Assembly (NCBI GenBank): GCA_041918615.1
Contig: JAYRVH010000077.1
Span: 431,259-495,258, forward strand
Source of the DNA: JAEUJM01 sp041918615
Lineage (GTDB): Bacteria; Actinomycetota; Acidimicrobiia; Acidimicrobiales; DATDAH01
DNA length: 64,000 nucleotides
Direction of reading: 5' to 3'
Part shown: positions 43,693 through 52,216 of the stretch, in pieces
Layout: the number at the start of each line of letters is the position of its first letter
How positions within the stretch are numbered: the stretch's first letter is position 1
Position numbers and translations under genes: made by a program
Notes under the pieces: generated by a model
What the model saw: the letters and a program-made list of their open reading frames with translations, nothing else
The model's database searches: none
What the model was told of the DNA's origin: nothing

Positions 43693-44815
43693 GCCGCGCG
43701 TTCCGGCACCGCCGGCACAACCCGGTCGCGGCGCCCGGGCACTGCGACCGGTGCTGTTGCTCCTCCTGGTCGCAGCGGCGCTCTCGGCCTGCGCCGGTAC
43801 CCGGCTGCCCGTGGGCGCCGAGGACCCCGCGGCCGCGTCCACCGCAGGCGCGAACGCCGTCCCGAAAGGAGTGCGCCTTGTCGCGGCCCCGCCCGGGCCC
43901 GTCACCTTCGCCTTCGGAGGCGACGTGCACTTCGAGGGCCGTATCCGCGGTGCGCTCGATGCCGACCCGGCCGCGTTGATGGCCGACGTCGCCCCGTCGT
44001 TGTCCAGCGCGGACATCTCCATGGTGAATCTGGAGACGGCGATCACCGAGGGCGGCACGGCCGAGCCCAAGACCTACAACTTCCGGGCGCCGGCCACGGC
44101 CTTCGACGCACTCCGGGCCGCGGGCGTCGACGTGGTCACCATGGCCAACAACCACGGCATGGACTACGGGCCGGAAGGCCTGGCCGACTCGCTCGCCGCG
44201 AGCGACGCGGCCGACTTCCCTGTTGTCGGCGTCGGGAACAACAGGACCGAAGCGCTGACCCCGTTCGTCGCCGAGGTGCGCGGCCGGCGCGTCGCCATCC
44301 TGGCCGCCACCGACGTGCTCGACGCCCCCCTCGCCGGTCGGTGGACGGCGACCGACTCCCAGCCGGGCCTGGCGTCCGCCAAGGATGCCGAGCCCCTGCT
44401 GACCGCGGTCCGGGCGGCTCACGCGGACGCCGACACCGTCGTGGTCTTCCTCCACTGGGGCACCGAGGGAGAAACCTGCCCCAACGGGTCACAGCCGACA
44501 CTCGCGCAGAGCCTCGTCGATGCCGGCGCCGACATCGTCGTCGGGAGCCATGCCCACCGTCTCATCGGCGCAGGCCGCCAGGGCGATGCGCTGGTCGCCT
44601 ACGGCCTCGGGAACTTCGTCTTCTACACCTCCGGCGGTCCCGGTGCCGAGACCGGCATCCTGCACGTCACCGCCACCGGGCACCACGTGGACGACTACTC
44701 CTGGGAGCCGGCCGAGATCTCGGGCGGGCTGCCCCGCCCGCGCACCGGCGAGGAGGCCGACGCCGCACGCGCCTCCTGGGAGCAGCTCCGGGACTGCACC
44801 GGCCTGGCACCGTGA
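43676..44815 (+). CDS. CapA-family (poly-gamma-glutamate synthesis-like) lipoprotein
   Basis: A 379-aa secreted metallophosphoesterase-fold protein. GTG 43676 lies inside the end of the DUF4388 gene (17-bp overlap). The signal ends LSAC (lipobox). The domain shows FAFGGDVHFEGRI, ISMVNLETAIT, TMANNHGMDYG, FLHWGTEGE and VGSHAHRLIG, the metal-binding order of the PGA_cap family. Homologues range from poly-gamma-glutamate export to peptidoglycan-associated hydrolases, so the exact role is open. It overlaps the M18 gene as GTGA. Confidence 0.83.
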   Translation: MSVLTEPRVPAPPAQPGRGARALRPVLLLLLVAAALSACAGTRLPVGAEDPAAASTAGANAVPKGVRLVAAPPGPVTFAFGGDVHFEGRIRGALDADPAALMADVAPSLSSADISMVNLETAITEGGTAEPKTYNFRAPATAFDALRAAGVDVVTMANNHGMDYGPEGLADSLAASDAADFPVVGVGNNRTEALTPFVAEVRGRRVAILAATDVLDAPLAGRWTATDSQPGLASAKDAEPLLTAVRAAHADADTVVVFLHWGTEGETCPNGSQPTLAQSLVDAGADIVVGSHAHRLIGAGRQGDALVAYGLGNFVFYTSGGPGAETGILHVTATGHHVDDYSWEPAEISGGLPRPRTGEEADAARASWEQLRDCTGLAP

Positions 44816-46119
44816 CGCACGCACGTCGCCCTTCGGCGACGCCCGGAGGGTCCACGGAAGCTCGCGACCTGCTCGATTTCATCGACGCGGCACCCTCGCC
44901 CTTCCATGTCGTCGACGAGGTCGCCCGTCGGCTCACGGGCGACGGGTTCGTGGAGGTGCGGGAAACCGACCGATGGCCCACGCACGACGGTGGCCAGTTC
45001 CTCCGTCGCGGCGGCGCACTCGTTGCCTGGGTCGCGGGACCGGCCCCCGCGCCAACCGGCTTCCGGCTCGTCGGCGCCCACACCGACAGCCCCAACCTCC
45101 GCATCAAGCCCCGCCCTGACACCGGTCGGGCGGGTTACCGGCAGCTCGGCGTCGAGGTCTACGGCGGCGCGTTGCTCAACTCGTGGCTCGACCGTGACCT
45201 CGGGCTCTCGGGACGGGTCGCGGTTCGGGAGGTCGACGGCGTGGGCCAGCGCCTCCTCCGGATCGACCGGCCGCTCCTCCGCGTCCCGCAACTGGCCATC
45301 CACCTCGACCGTGACATCGACCAACGAGGGCTCCTGCTCAACCGCCAGACCCACCTGAGCCCCGTCTGGGGGCTCGGAGCGGCTGACGAGGGCTCCTTCC
45401 GCCGCCTGCTCGCCAACGAACTGGAGATCGAGGGGGACGAGGTGCTGGCGTGGGACGTCATGGCCCACGACCTCAGCCCTTCGACGCTTCTCGGCCTCGA
45501 CGAGGAGTTCATCAGTGCCCCGCGCCTGGACGACCTCTGCTCGTGCTGGGCGGGAACGGTGGCGCTCGGTCGCGCTGCGAAGCGGCCTGGTCGCCGCACC
45601 CCGGTCCTGTGCCTGTTCGACCACGAGGAGGTCGGCAGCACCTCCGAGCGCGGCGCAGGAGGCCCCCTTCTGATCGCGACCCTCGAGCGACTCGTCGCCG
45701 GTCGGGGTGGCACCGGGAGCGACCTGCGACGAGCGCTCGCCGCTTCCTTCTGCGCCTCGGCCGACATGGCCCACGCCGTGCACCCCAACTACGTCGAACG
45801 CTCCGAGCCGGACCATCAGGTCGCGATCAACGGTGGGCCGGTCATCAAGGTCAACACGAACCAGCGCTACGCGACCGACGCCGTCGGGGCGGCGACCTTC
45901 CGTCTGGCCTGCGAGGTCGCCGGCGTCCCCGTCCAGGACTACGTCAACCGCTCCGACCTCCCCTGCGGCTCCACGATCGGACCACTCACTGCCGCGACGC
46001 TCGGCATCCCGACGGTCGACGTGGGGGTGGCGCAGTTGGCGATGCACTCGGCCCGCGAGCTCACGGGAGCGGCCGACCCGGCCCGGTTCGCGGCCGCGCT
46101 GACCTGCTTCCTCGACTAG
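44812..46119 (+). CDS. apeB: M18 family aminopeptidase
   Basis: A 435-aa cytoplasmic zinc aminopeptidase (aspartyl aminopeptidase family). The metal/catalytic blocks are VGAHTDSPNLRIKP (His ligand and catalytic Asp), LFDHEEVGSTSERGAGG (DHEE), ASADMAHAVHPNY (Asp ligand) and VAQLAMHSARE (His ligand), all in order. Family length is normal. GTG 44812 overlaps the CapA stop (GTGA). It processes N-terminal acidic residues in peptides; the link with a CapA-like lipoprotein is positional only. Confidence 0.9.
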   Translation: MTHARRPSATPGGSTEARDLLDFIDAAPSPFHVVDEVARRLTGDGFVEVRETDRWPTHDGGQFLRRGGALVAWVAGPAPAPTGFRLVGAHTDSPNLRIKPRPDTGRAGYRQLGVEVYGGALLNSWLDRDLGLSGRVAVREVDGVGQRLLRIDRPLLRVPQLAIHLDRDIDQRGLLLNRQTHLSPVWGLGAADEGSFRRLLANELEIEGDEVLAWDVMAHDLSPSTLLGLDEEFISAPRLDDLCSCWAGTVALGRAAKRPGRRTPVLCLFDHEEVGSTSERGAGGPLLIATLERLVAGRGGTGSDLRRALAASFCASADMAHAVHPNYVERSEPDHQVAINGGPVIKVNTNQRYATDAVGAATFRLACEVAGVPVQDYVNRSDLPCGSTIGPLTAATLGIPTVDVGVAQLAMHSARELTGAADPARFAAALTCFLD

Positions 46120-46628
46120 CCCGAAGGGGGAACCGCCGACTCGACGGCATCGCCGAGGACGTCGCTGGCGTCGGCCAGGGCCATGAGCGAGACGATCGCC
46201 GACTCGCTGACCAGGGCCGCCTCCACCTCGCGCCGAACGATCAGGCGCAGCTTCTGACACTCGAACACCGCGATCATGAAGCCGTGGCGCGTCACCCCGT
46301 CGGGATAGAGAGCCACGACCATGTCGACCTCGTTCGGCGCGGCGAGCCGGGCATCGACCATGGCGGAACGCTGCATGATCGCGGCTTCCAGCAGGCGCGC
46401 GAGCCGTTCCGGGGCCATGGCGCTCCCCCCTGCGGTCGGCACGTCGAAGCGGTACCGGAACCGGACCGGTTCGTCAGGACCCGACGGACCGTCGACGGTG
46501 ATCGCCAGGAGCCCACCGTCGTCCTGGAGGCTCATCGTCAGTTGGAACGGTGGTCCCACCTGGGTCACCGAACAGCCGAAACCGCCCAGTGCGCACCAAC
46601 GCTGCAGCCCCTCGAGCATCGAACTCAT
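46116..46628 (-). CDS. Hypothetical 170-aa protein
   Basis: A soluble alpha/beta protein I cannot assign. There are beta strands around FQLTMSLQDDGGLLAITVDG and RFRYRFDVPT, a helix-rich middle (APERLARLLEAAIMQRSAMVDARL) and a strand pair VDMVVALYPDG / HGFMIAVFECQKLRLIVRRE. The pattern vaguely recalls YbjN/type-III-chaperone-like folds. It ends 4 bp inside the M18 gene (convergent overlap) and follows a membrane protein gene by 27 bp, probably in one operon. Confidence 0.65.
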   Translation of the reverse strand: MSSMLEGLQRWCALGGFGCSVTQVGPPFQLTMSLQDDGGLLAITVDGPSGPDEPVRFRYRFDVPTAGGSAMAPERLARLLEAAIMQRSAMVDARLAAPNEVDMVVALYPDGVTRHGFMIAVFECQKLRLIVRREVEAALVSESAIVSLMALADASDVLGDAVESAVPPSG

Positions 46629-46655
46629 GTCAGACCCCGGTTCTCCTCGTGCGAG

Positions 46656-48038
46656 TCATGCGCCGGAACGCCCCAGCGGCTTCTCGGTCTTCCCGGCATG
46701 GCGCTCCTCGCCGGCACGGCGCCCCTCGGCGGCGAGGATACGCCGGTCGAGGTCGTCGATGGCCGACCGCGCCCGCGCGCACTCGGCACGCGCGTCGCCG
46801 AGCCGGGCGGCGAGCCCGGTGACGTGAACCGCCATCCGCTGTTGCAGCGCGACCTGGCGAGGCGCAAGTCGCTCCAGCATGGCGAGGCCGTCGACGACCG
46901 CGAGACGCCGGTCCTGCCACAACCAGTACCGGGTGTCGTCGAGGGCGCTCTCTGCGGCCACCATCACCTCGCCGTGTACCTCGTCGAGCCTCGCCTCGGC
47001 CTCGGCGACGGCCGGGACCGGCGGCGCGAAGAGCCGGCCCGCCCGGCGGGCGCCAGTGGACACGAGGTTCGTCGCCGCCGCCGCCATGGTCATCACGCCC
47101 GAGTAGGAGGCAACGTAGCCCGTGTTCGAGGCGTCGAGGAAGGACGCGGCCAACCGGCGGACGGCCTGCACGTGCGCTCGATCCATGGCGAGATCGCTCC
47201 GGGCGCCGACGAGGACGGCCTCGATGGCCTGCGCCTGCGCCGAGGCCGACCGCATGGCGCCGGCGGACCGTTCGCGCTCGATGACGAGGGTTGCCAGATC
47301 GTCCGAGCCGGGTTGGGACACGGTCGGCGCAGCAGGCGTGGCCGCCGGAGCCGGCAGTGCTCGCCTCCTGGGCGAGCGTCGGCGGAGCACCACGACCGCG
47401 ACGAGGAGCAGTGTCGCCACGATCGCAGCGGCCGCCACGGCCCAGGTCACGGGGCGGGACGACGAGGAGGACGCCGCGCCACTCGGGAGCGCCAACCCGT
47501 CACCGATGCCCGCGTCACCCTCCTCTGCACACCGATGGGCATCCCCAGGCACCTCGGCGAGCAGTTCGGTCGCCGCGGCATCGATGGTCGTGAGCGAGAT
47601 CTCGGGCACCGCGCCGTAGGTCACCCTGGCACTGGACGTCCGATGATCTCGGGCTCCCTGCACACGGCCGTCGCCGGTGGGCTCGGACGTCAGTTCGGTC
47701 TCCCGGCAGGACAGATCGTCGGCGGGGTACCGGCTCCAGGTCAACGTGAGCTCGGCGATCGACGCCCCTCCCGGCCGGCGGTACGGACAGAGCAGCGTGA
47801 AGCGCACGAGGGTGCCTTGATCGTCGGCCAGCGGCCGTGTGGACCCCGCGAACGGCTCTTCGGTCGAGAGCGGCGCACCGCCGAGCTCCGTCGGGCAGCT
47901 CACGGCGTCAGCACCCACCGCGTGCCCGCCCGGTGTCCGGGAGGCCGCGTGGGCGGGAGCACACCAGGCACCGGCGGCACACAACAGCGCGGCCATGACC
48001 ACGGGACGTCGCCAGCCGGGGGATCGGCGGGCACGCAT
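46656..48038 (-). CDS. Secreted/membrane protein with coiled-coil cytoplasmic tail, unknown
   Basis: A 460-aa protein starting at ATG 48038 (MRARRSPGWRRPVVMAALLC). A signal peptide (cleavage near AHAAS) is followed by a 150-aa exported domain with two Cys pairs (VSCP...LLCP; LSCRE...HRCAEE). One transmembrane helix (WAVAAAAIVATLLLVAVVVL, about residue 200-220) leads to a long helical C-terminus rich in Ala/Arg/Glu, likely a coiled coil. The topology resembles TPM-domain (YgcG-like) membrane proteins, but I do not see the motif clearly. Function unknown. Confidence 0.65.
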   Translation of the reverse strand: MRARRSPGWRRPVVMAALLCAAGAWCAPAHAASRTPGGHAVGADAVSCPTELGGAPLSTEEPFAGSTRPLADDQGTLVRFTLLCPYRRPGGASIAELTLTWSRYPADDLSCRETELTSEPTGDGRVQGARDHRTSSARVTYGAVPEISLTTIDAAATELLAEVPGDAHRCAEEGDAGIGDGLALPSGAASSSSSRPVTWAVAAAAIVATLLLVAVVVLRRRSPRRRALPAPAATPAAPTVSQPGSDDLATLVIERERSAGAMRSASAQAQAIEAVLVGARSDLAMDRAHVQAVRRLAASFLDASNTGYVASYSGVMTMAAAATNLVSTGARRAGRLFAPPVPAVAEAEARLDEVHGEVMVAAESALDDTRYWLWQDRRLAVVDGLAMLERLAPRQVALQQRMAVHVTGLAARLGDARAECARARSAIDDLDRRILAAEGRRAGEERHAGKTEKPLGRSGA

Positions 48039-48057
48039 GACGGAGGCGGGTCGGGCG

Positions 48058-48066
48058 TGACACGCT
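48058..48066 (+). promoter_or_regulatory. Extended -10 of the amine oxidase gene
   Basis: TGA plus CACGCT (TGN followed by a weak -10) lies 6 nt before ATG 48073, and there is no ribosome site. Same design as the promoter at 50402-50410. Confidence 0.45.
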
Positions 48067-48072
48067 GCGCTC

Positions 48073-49953
48073 ATGGCCCACCCTCTCGACGCGCTGTCCG
48101 CCGCGGAGATCGAGCGCGCCGCTTCCATCGTGCGCCGCGAACGATCCACCGACGAGATGCTCTTCTCCACCGTCACCCTCCGAGAGCCGGACAAAGCGGT
48201 GATCGGCACCTATCGGCACGGGGACCCCGTCGATCGAGAGGTCCTGTGCGTGGTCGTCGATGGACCGAATTCGGTGGCCGAGGCGGTGGTGTCGGTGACC
48301 GCAGACGAGCTGCGGTCGTGGCGGCACGTTCCGGACGCGAAGCCGCCCCTGTTGTTCACCGAGATCGTGAATGCGATCGAGGTGCTCAAGGCATCGCCCG
48401 AATGGCGGCAGGCGCTGGCCCGCCGCGGTGTCACCGACCTCGACTCCGTCCAGATCGACCCATGGCCGGCCGGGACCTTCGGCGACCCGGCCGAGGACGG
48501 CACGCGCCTCACCAGGGTCGTCGCCTACGTTCGTCACGACCCGACCGACAACGGCTACGCCCATCCCGTCGAAGGTGTGGTCGCCGTCGTCGACCTCGTC
48601 GCCCAACAGGTCGTCGATGTCCTCGACCACGGCGTCGTGGCCATCCCGGAGGAGTGCTCCAACTACGACCTGGAGCGGTCCGGCCCCCCCCGCACCGGCC
48701 TCCAGCCGCTGGAGATCGTTCAGCCCGAGGGGGTGAGCTTCACCGTGGAGGGCAACCTCGTCTCCTGGCAGAACTGGCGCCTACGGGTGTCGATGGACCC
48801 CATCGAAGGCCTCGTGCTGCACGAGGTCGGCTGGGACGACGGTGATCGCGTGCGTCCGATCCTGCACCGGGCGGCCCTCAGCGAGATGGTGGTGCCGTAC
48901 GGGACGACCGCGCCCACCCACGACTGGAAGAACGCCTTCGACGCCGGCGAGTGGGGCATGGGCCGCTTCGTGAACTCCCTCGAGCTCGGGTGCGACTGCC
49001 TCGGCGAGATCCACTACCTCGACGCGGTGATCGCCACCGAGGACGGGCGGGCCTCCACCGTGTCGCAGGCCATCTGCATGCACGAGGAGGACTTCGGCAT
49101 CCTCTGGAAGCACCAGGACCTGCACAGCGGCACCACCGAGGTTCGCCGCAACCGTCGCTTCGTGGTCAGCGCCATCTACACGGTGGGCAACTACGAGTAC
49201 GGCTTCTACTGGTACCTGTACCTCGACGGCACCATCGAGCTCGAGGTCAAGCTCACCGGCATCATGCAGACCATGGCCGTGGCGGCCGGCGAGCCACCCG
49301 CCCAGGCGGTGATGATCGCGCCGTCGCTCGCCGCGCCCCACCACCAGCACCTCTTCAACGTGCGCCTCGACGTCTGCGTGGACGGGCCGGACAACTCGGT
49401 GTACGAGGTCGACGTCGAGCCGCTGCCGCCCGGCCCCGACAACCCGCGCGACAACGCCTTCACCACCGTGTCGAGGCTGCTCGAGACCGAGCAGGCGGCG
49501 CAGCGGGTCGTCGATCCCTCCCGGAGCCGCTCGTGGAACATCGTCAACCCGTCGGTCCGCAATCGGCTCGGCGAGCCCGTCGCCTACAAGCTCCACGCGG
49601 GCCCGTGGCCGACCCTCCTCGCCGGCGAGGCGGCCTCGGTGCACCAGCGGGCCGAGTTCGCCACCAGGAACCTCTGGGTCACGCCCTTCCACCCTGACGA
49701 GCGGCGCGCGGCGGGACCGTACGCCAACCAGCAACGGGGTGGGGGCCTTCCCGCGTGGACGGCGGCCGACCGGTCCATCGTCGACACCGACGTCGTGGTC
49801 TGGTGCACCTTCGGCGTGACCCACATCGCCCGTCCCGAGGACTGGCCCGTCATGCCCGTCGAGCGGACGGGCTTCTCGCTCACCCCTCTGGGCTTCTTCG
49901 ACCGCAATCCGGCCCTCGACTTGCCCCGCTCCCCCGGTCACTGCCACCCGTGA
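48073..49953 (+). CDS. Primary-amine oxidase (copper, TPQ)
   Basis: A 626-aa copper amine oxidase that oxidises primary amines to aldehydes with release of NH3 and H2O2. The cofactor motif TVGNYEYGFYW places the TPQ-forming Tyr near residue 374. Copper ligands are HQHLFNVRLD (H-x-H) and a later His in GVTHIARPEDWP. The catalytic-base Asp lies in FDAGEWGMG. N-terminal N2/N3 domains are intact. There is no export signal, so it is predicted cytoplasmic. Leaderless start at ATG 48073. Tyramine/phenethylamine-type substrates are usual for the family. Confidence 0.92.
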   Translation: MAHPLDALSAAEIERAASIVRRERSTDEMLFSTVTLREPDKAVIGTYRHGDPVDREVLCVVVDGPNSVAEAVVSVTADELRSWRHVPDAKPPLLFTEIVNAIEVLKASPEWRQALARRGVTDLDSVQIDPWPAGTFGDPAEDGTRLTRVVAYVRHDPTDNGYAHPVEGVVAVVDLVAQQVVDVLDHGVVAIPEECSNYDLERSGPPRTGLQPLEIVQPEGVSFTVEGNLVSWQNWRLRVSMDPIEGLVLHEVGWDDGDRVRPILHRAALSEMVVPYGTTAPTHDWKNAFDAGEWGMGRFVNSLELGCDCLGEIHYLDAVIATEDGRASTVSQAICMHEEDFGILWKHQDLHSGTTEVRRNRRFVVSAIYTVGNYEYGFYWYLYLDGTIELEVKLTGIMQTMAVAAGEPPAQAVMIAPSLAAPHHQHLFNVRLDVCVDGPDNSVYEVDVEPLPPGPDNPRDNAFTTVSRLLETEQAAQRVVDPSRSRSWNIVNPSVRNRLGEPVAYKLHAGPWPTLLAGEAASVHQRAEFATRNLWVTPFHPDERRAAGPYANQQRGGGLPAWTAADRSIVDTDVVVWCTFGVTHIARPEDWPVMPVERTGFSLTPLGFFDRNPALDLPRSPGHCHP

Positions 49954-49988
49954 GCGGCACCGCCGCGCCGCTCGCGCCGACCGGCCGC

Positions 49989-50399
49989 TCAGTCCCTCAC
50001 ACTCTCGCCCCGGTCGAACTCGTCGGGCTCCGGCGGCCGCATCCACAGGTCGACGGCGGTCCACAAGGTGCGGGACGGCCCCAGGAACACGATCGGGACC
50101 ACCACGGCGATGCCCACGCTCACCCCGGCCACCGGAGCGAAGGGAACGTCGGGGTACGTGAGCACGATGCCGGCCACGATGGCGAGGAACATGAGCCCGA
50201 GCGACACCACCGTGTTCATGGCGATGGCCCCGATCCAGTGACCCTCGACGCGCTCGAGCCACAGCCCGCACCGCGGGCAGCGCTCCCGGATCAGGATCAC
50301 ACGCCGGAAGAGCCCGCCGCTGCCGCAGTGCGGGCAGCGACGCGTGAACCCGCGCCAGAGCAGCACCCGCGGCGGCACCGGAGCGAGGGCCTCATCCAC
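49989..50399 (-). CDS. DUF983 membrane protein
   Basis: A 136-aa protein. RRCPHCGSGGLFRR and RERCPRCGLWLERVEGHWIG form the paired CPxCG zinc-ribbon-like motif that defines DUF983, followed by two transmembrane helices (about 60-80 and 85-105). The acidic tail ends FDRGESVRD. The gene is divergent from the J-domain gene across only 17 bp, with a leaderless GTG start at 50399. Function unknown; homologues sit near respiratory genes in proteobacteria. Confidence 0.85.
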   Translation of the reverse strand: MDEALAPVPPRVLLWRGFTRRCPHCGSGGLFRRVILIRERCPRCGLWLERVEGHWIGAIAMNTVVSLGLMFLAIVAGIVLTYPDVPFAPVAGVSVGIAVVVPIVFLGPSRTLWTAVDLWMRPPEPDEFDRGESVRD

Positions 50400-50416
50400 G
50401 ATGTCACGGTACCGGC
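50400..50416. promoter_or_regulatory. 17-bp divergent region with overlapping -10 elements
   Basis: Plus strand: TGT-CACGGT (50402-50410), then 6 nt, then GTG 50417. Minus strand: TACCGT (50411-50406), then 6 nt, then GTG 50399. The two hexamers cover nearly the same base pairs, so one symmetric element (CACGGTA) appears to drive both leaderless genes. Confidence 0.55.
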
Positions 50417-50971
50417 GTGACGCTCGACGAGGCCCGAGCGGTGCTCGGCGTCACGGCAGCGTCACCGCCGGCGGAGGTGCGAGAGGTCTACCTCCGGCAG
50501 GTGCGGGCGAACCACCCGGACACCACCGATGATCCCCGTGGCGCAGGCGAGCGCACCGCCACGATCATCGCGGCCTACCGCCTCCTCCGTGGCCGACTGC
50601 CCGAATCCGGGTTGGCGGGAGCGGAGCGAAGCGCCGGCGGGTCGATGGCAACCAGCGGCATCGGCGTCGAGGTCCTCTCCGACGAAGCGCTGTGGATCGA
50701 CGCCGACAGCACCCTGGTCGGCCGATTCCTCCTCGAGGCCGCCGATGAGGTCGGCGAGGTCAGCTACGTCGATCTCTCGAGCGGGCTCGTCCAGGTCACG
50801 GTGCGCCCGACCGACGGTCCCACCTGCTGGCTGACCGTGAGCATCCACGAGCGACCAGGCGGGACAGCGCTCGTGGCCACCCTCGAGTCGATCGAGGCCA
50901 TGCCGTCCCCCTCGGCCCGGCCGGTCGTGCAGCGTCTCGCCGACGAACTGGGGCGCCGACTCCCACGGTAG
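50417..50971 (+). CDS. J-domain protein
   Basis: A 184-aa protein with an N-terminal J domain: LDEARAVLGVTAASPPAEVREVYLR is the helix I-II region, RANHPDTTDD holds the essential HPD, and helix III (TATIIAAYRLLRG) follows. The C-terminal about 100 residues form an unassigned alpha/beta domain (VEVLSDEALWIDADSTLVGRF...). It is expected to stimulate an Hsp70 (DnaK) on a specific client. It lacks the Gly/Phe and zinc regions of DnaJ. Leaderless GTG start at 50417. Confidence 0.82.
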   Translation: MTLDEARAVLGVTAASPPAEVREVYLRQVRANHPDTTDDPRGAGERTATIIAAYRLLRGRLPESGLAGAERSAGGSMATSGIGVEVLSDEALWIDADSTLVGRFLLEAADEVGEVSYVDLSSGLVQVTVRPTDGPTCWLTVSIHERPGGTALVATLESIEAMPSPSARPVVQRLADELGRRLPR

Positions 50972-51035
50972 GTGGCGATCACCAAATGACTGCGTCCGCC
51001 GACACCTGGCCCGCAGCGGGTCGAGGCCGACGGCG

Positions 51036-52175
51036 TCAACCCTCGAAGGCCTCCACCGCACTGATCACCGAGGCGACCTCCTTCTCGGTGAGCGAATGGT
51101 GGAGCGGCAGGCGGATCAGGCGGCCGCTGAAGGACTCCGTGATCGGACAATCGCCCTGCTGCCCGCCGAAGCGCCGACCCATGACCGACAGATGGAGGGG
51201 CAGGTAGTGGAACGGGGCGCCGATGCCGCGCAGTCGGAGATGCTCGATGAGCCCGTCGCGGGTGGCCTGATCGGCCAGCAGGACATGGAACGAGTGCCAT
51301 GACGAGCCACAGCCCTCGGGCACGAAGGGCAACTCGCAGCCACGAGCGGACGCCCATGCCGTGAGCGCCTCGTCATAGCGCGCCCACACCCGTCGACGAA
51401 GGGCCTGGATCTCGTCGGCCTCCTCGAGTTGGGCGGCGAGGACGGCCGCGAGGACATCGCTCAGGAGGTAGCTGGAGCCGACGTCGATCCAGGCGTAGCG
51501 GTTGACCTCGCCGCGTACGAACTGGCTCCGATTGGTACCCTTCTCCCGGATGATCTCGGCGCGGGCCACCAGCGAAGAATCGTTGAGCACCAAGGCACCG
51601 CCTTCGCCGCACGTCACGTTCTTGGTCTCGTGGAAGCTCAACGTCGCCATGGCGCCGAAGGTGCCCAGGGGCTTGCCCTGCCAGGTGCCGAACAGCCCGT
51701 GCGCGTTGTCCTCCACGACGGCCAGGTCGTTCGCAGCGGCCAAGGCGCCGATCCGATCCATGTCGCAGGCGATCCCGGCGTAGTGCACGACCACGATGGC
51801 CCGGCTCGCCGGGGTGATCCGTCGCGCCAGATCGTCCGGATCGATGTTGCCGGTGTGGGGGTCGATGTCGACGAACACGGGCCGCGCCCCGCGGAGCACG
51901 AACGCGTTGGCGGTCGAGACGAAGGTGAACGAGGGGATCAGCACCTCGTCACCAGGGCCTACCTCGAGCAGGAGGGCGGCCATCTCGAGGGCGTGGGTGC
52001 ACGACGGGGTGAGCAGCGTCCTCGCTCCGCCGAGACGGCGTTCGAGCAGGTCCTGGCAGGCCACGGTGAACGGGCCGTCGCCCGCGAGGCGATGAGAGGC
52101 GAGGGCCTCGGCCGCGTACGCGAGCGAGCGGTCGCTCGTGGTGGGCCGGCTGAACGGGACGGATCGAGGTTCCAT
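51036..52175 (-). CDS. DegT/DnrJ/EryC1 aminotransferase (WecE-like)
   Basis: A 379-aa PLP sugar aminotransferase. VPFSRPTTSDRSLAYAAEAL at the N-terminus, TPSCTHALEMAALLL (cofactor phosphate loop), VVEDNAHGLFGTWQGKPLG and FHETKNVTCGEGGAL with the Schiff-base Lys match the dTDP-4-amino-4,6-dideoxygalactose transaminase (WecE/RffA) group. It would make an amino-deoxy sugar nucleotide for a surface glycan. ATG 52175 is chosen over the longer frame because it opens with the family N-terminus; a TAGGGT -10 lies 13 nt upstream. Confidence 0.87.
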   Translation of the reverse strand: MEPRSVPFSRPTTSDRSLAYAAEALASHRLAGDGPFTVACQDLLERRLGGARTLLTPSCTHALEMAALLLEVGPGDEVLIPSFTFVSTANAFVLRGARPVFVDIDPHTGNIDPDDLARRITPASRAIVVVHYAGIACDMDRIGALAAANDLAVVEDNAHGLFGTWQGKPLGTFGAMATLSFHETKNVTCGEGGALVLNDSSLVARAEIIREKGTNRSQFVRGEVNRYAWIDVGSSYLLSDVLAAVLAAQLEEADEIQALRRRVWARYDEALTAWASARGCELPFVPEGCGSSWHSFHVLLADQATRDGLIEHLRLRGIGAPFHYLPLHLSVMGRRFGGQQGDCPITESFSGRLIRLPLHHSLTEKEVASVISAVEAFEG

Positions 52176-52188
52176 GGGAAAGGCCGCA

Positions 52189-52194
52189 ACCCTA
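52189..52194 (-). promoter_or_regulatory. -10 element of the DegT gene
   Basis: Minus-strand TAGGGT lies 13 nt before ATG 52175, giving a transcript with only a few leader bases. It lies in the 41-bp gap to the divergent acyltransferase gene. Confidence 0.4.
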
Positions 52195-52216
52195 CTTCTG
52201 CCTGGGTGCGCAGCCG

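Noticed and set aside
45450..48845. 1131-aa plus-strand open frame
   Set aside because: Arg/His/Pro-rich shadow running through three real genes on both strands (M18, two minus-strand genes, amine oxidase).
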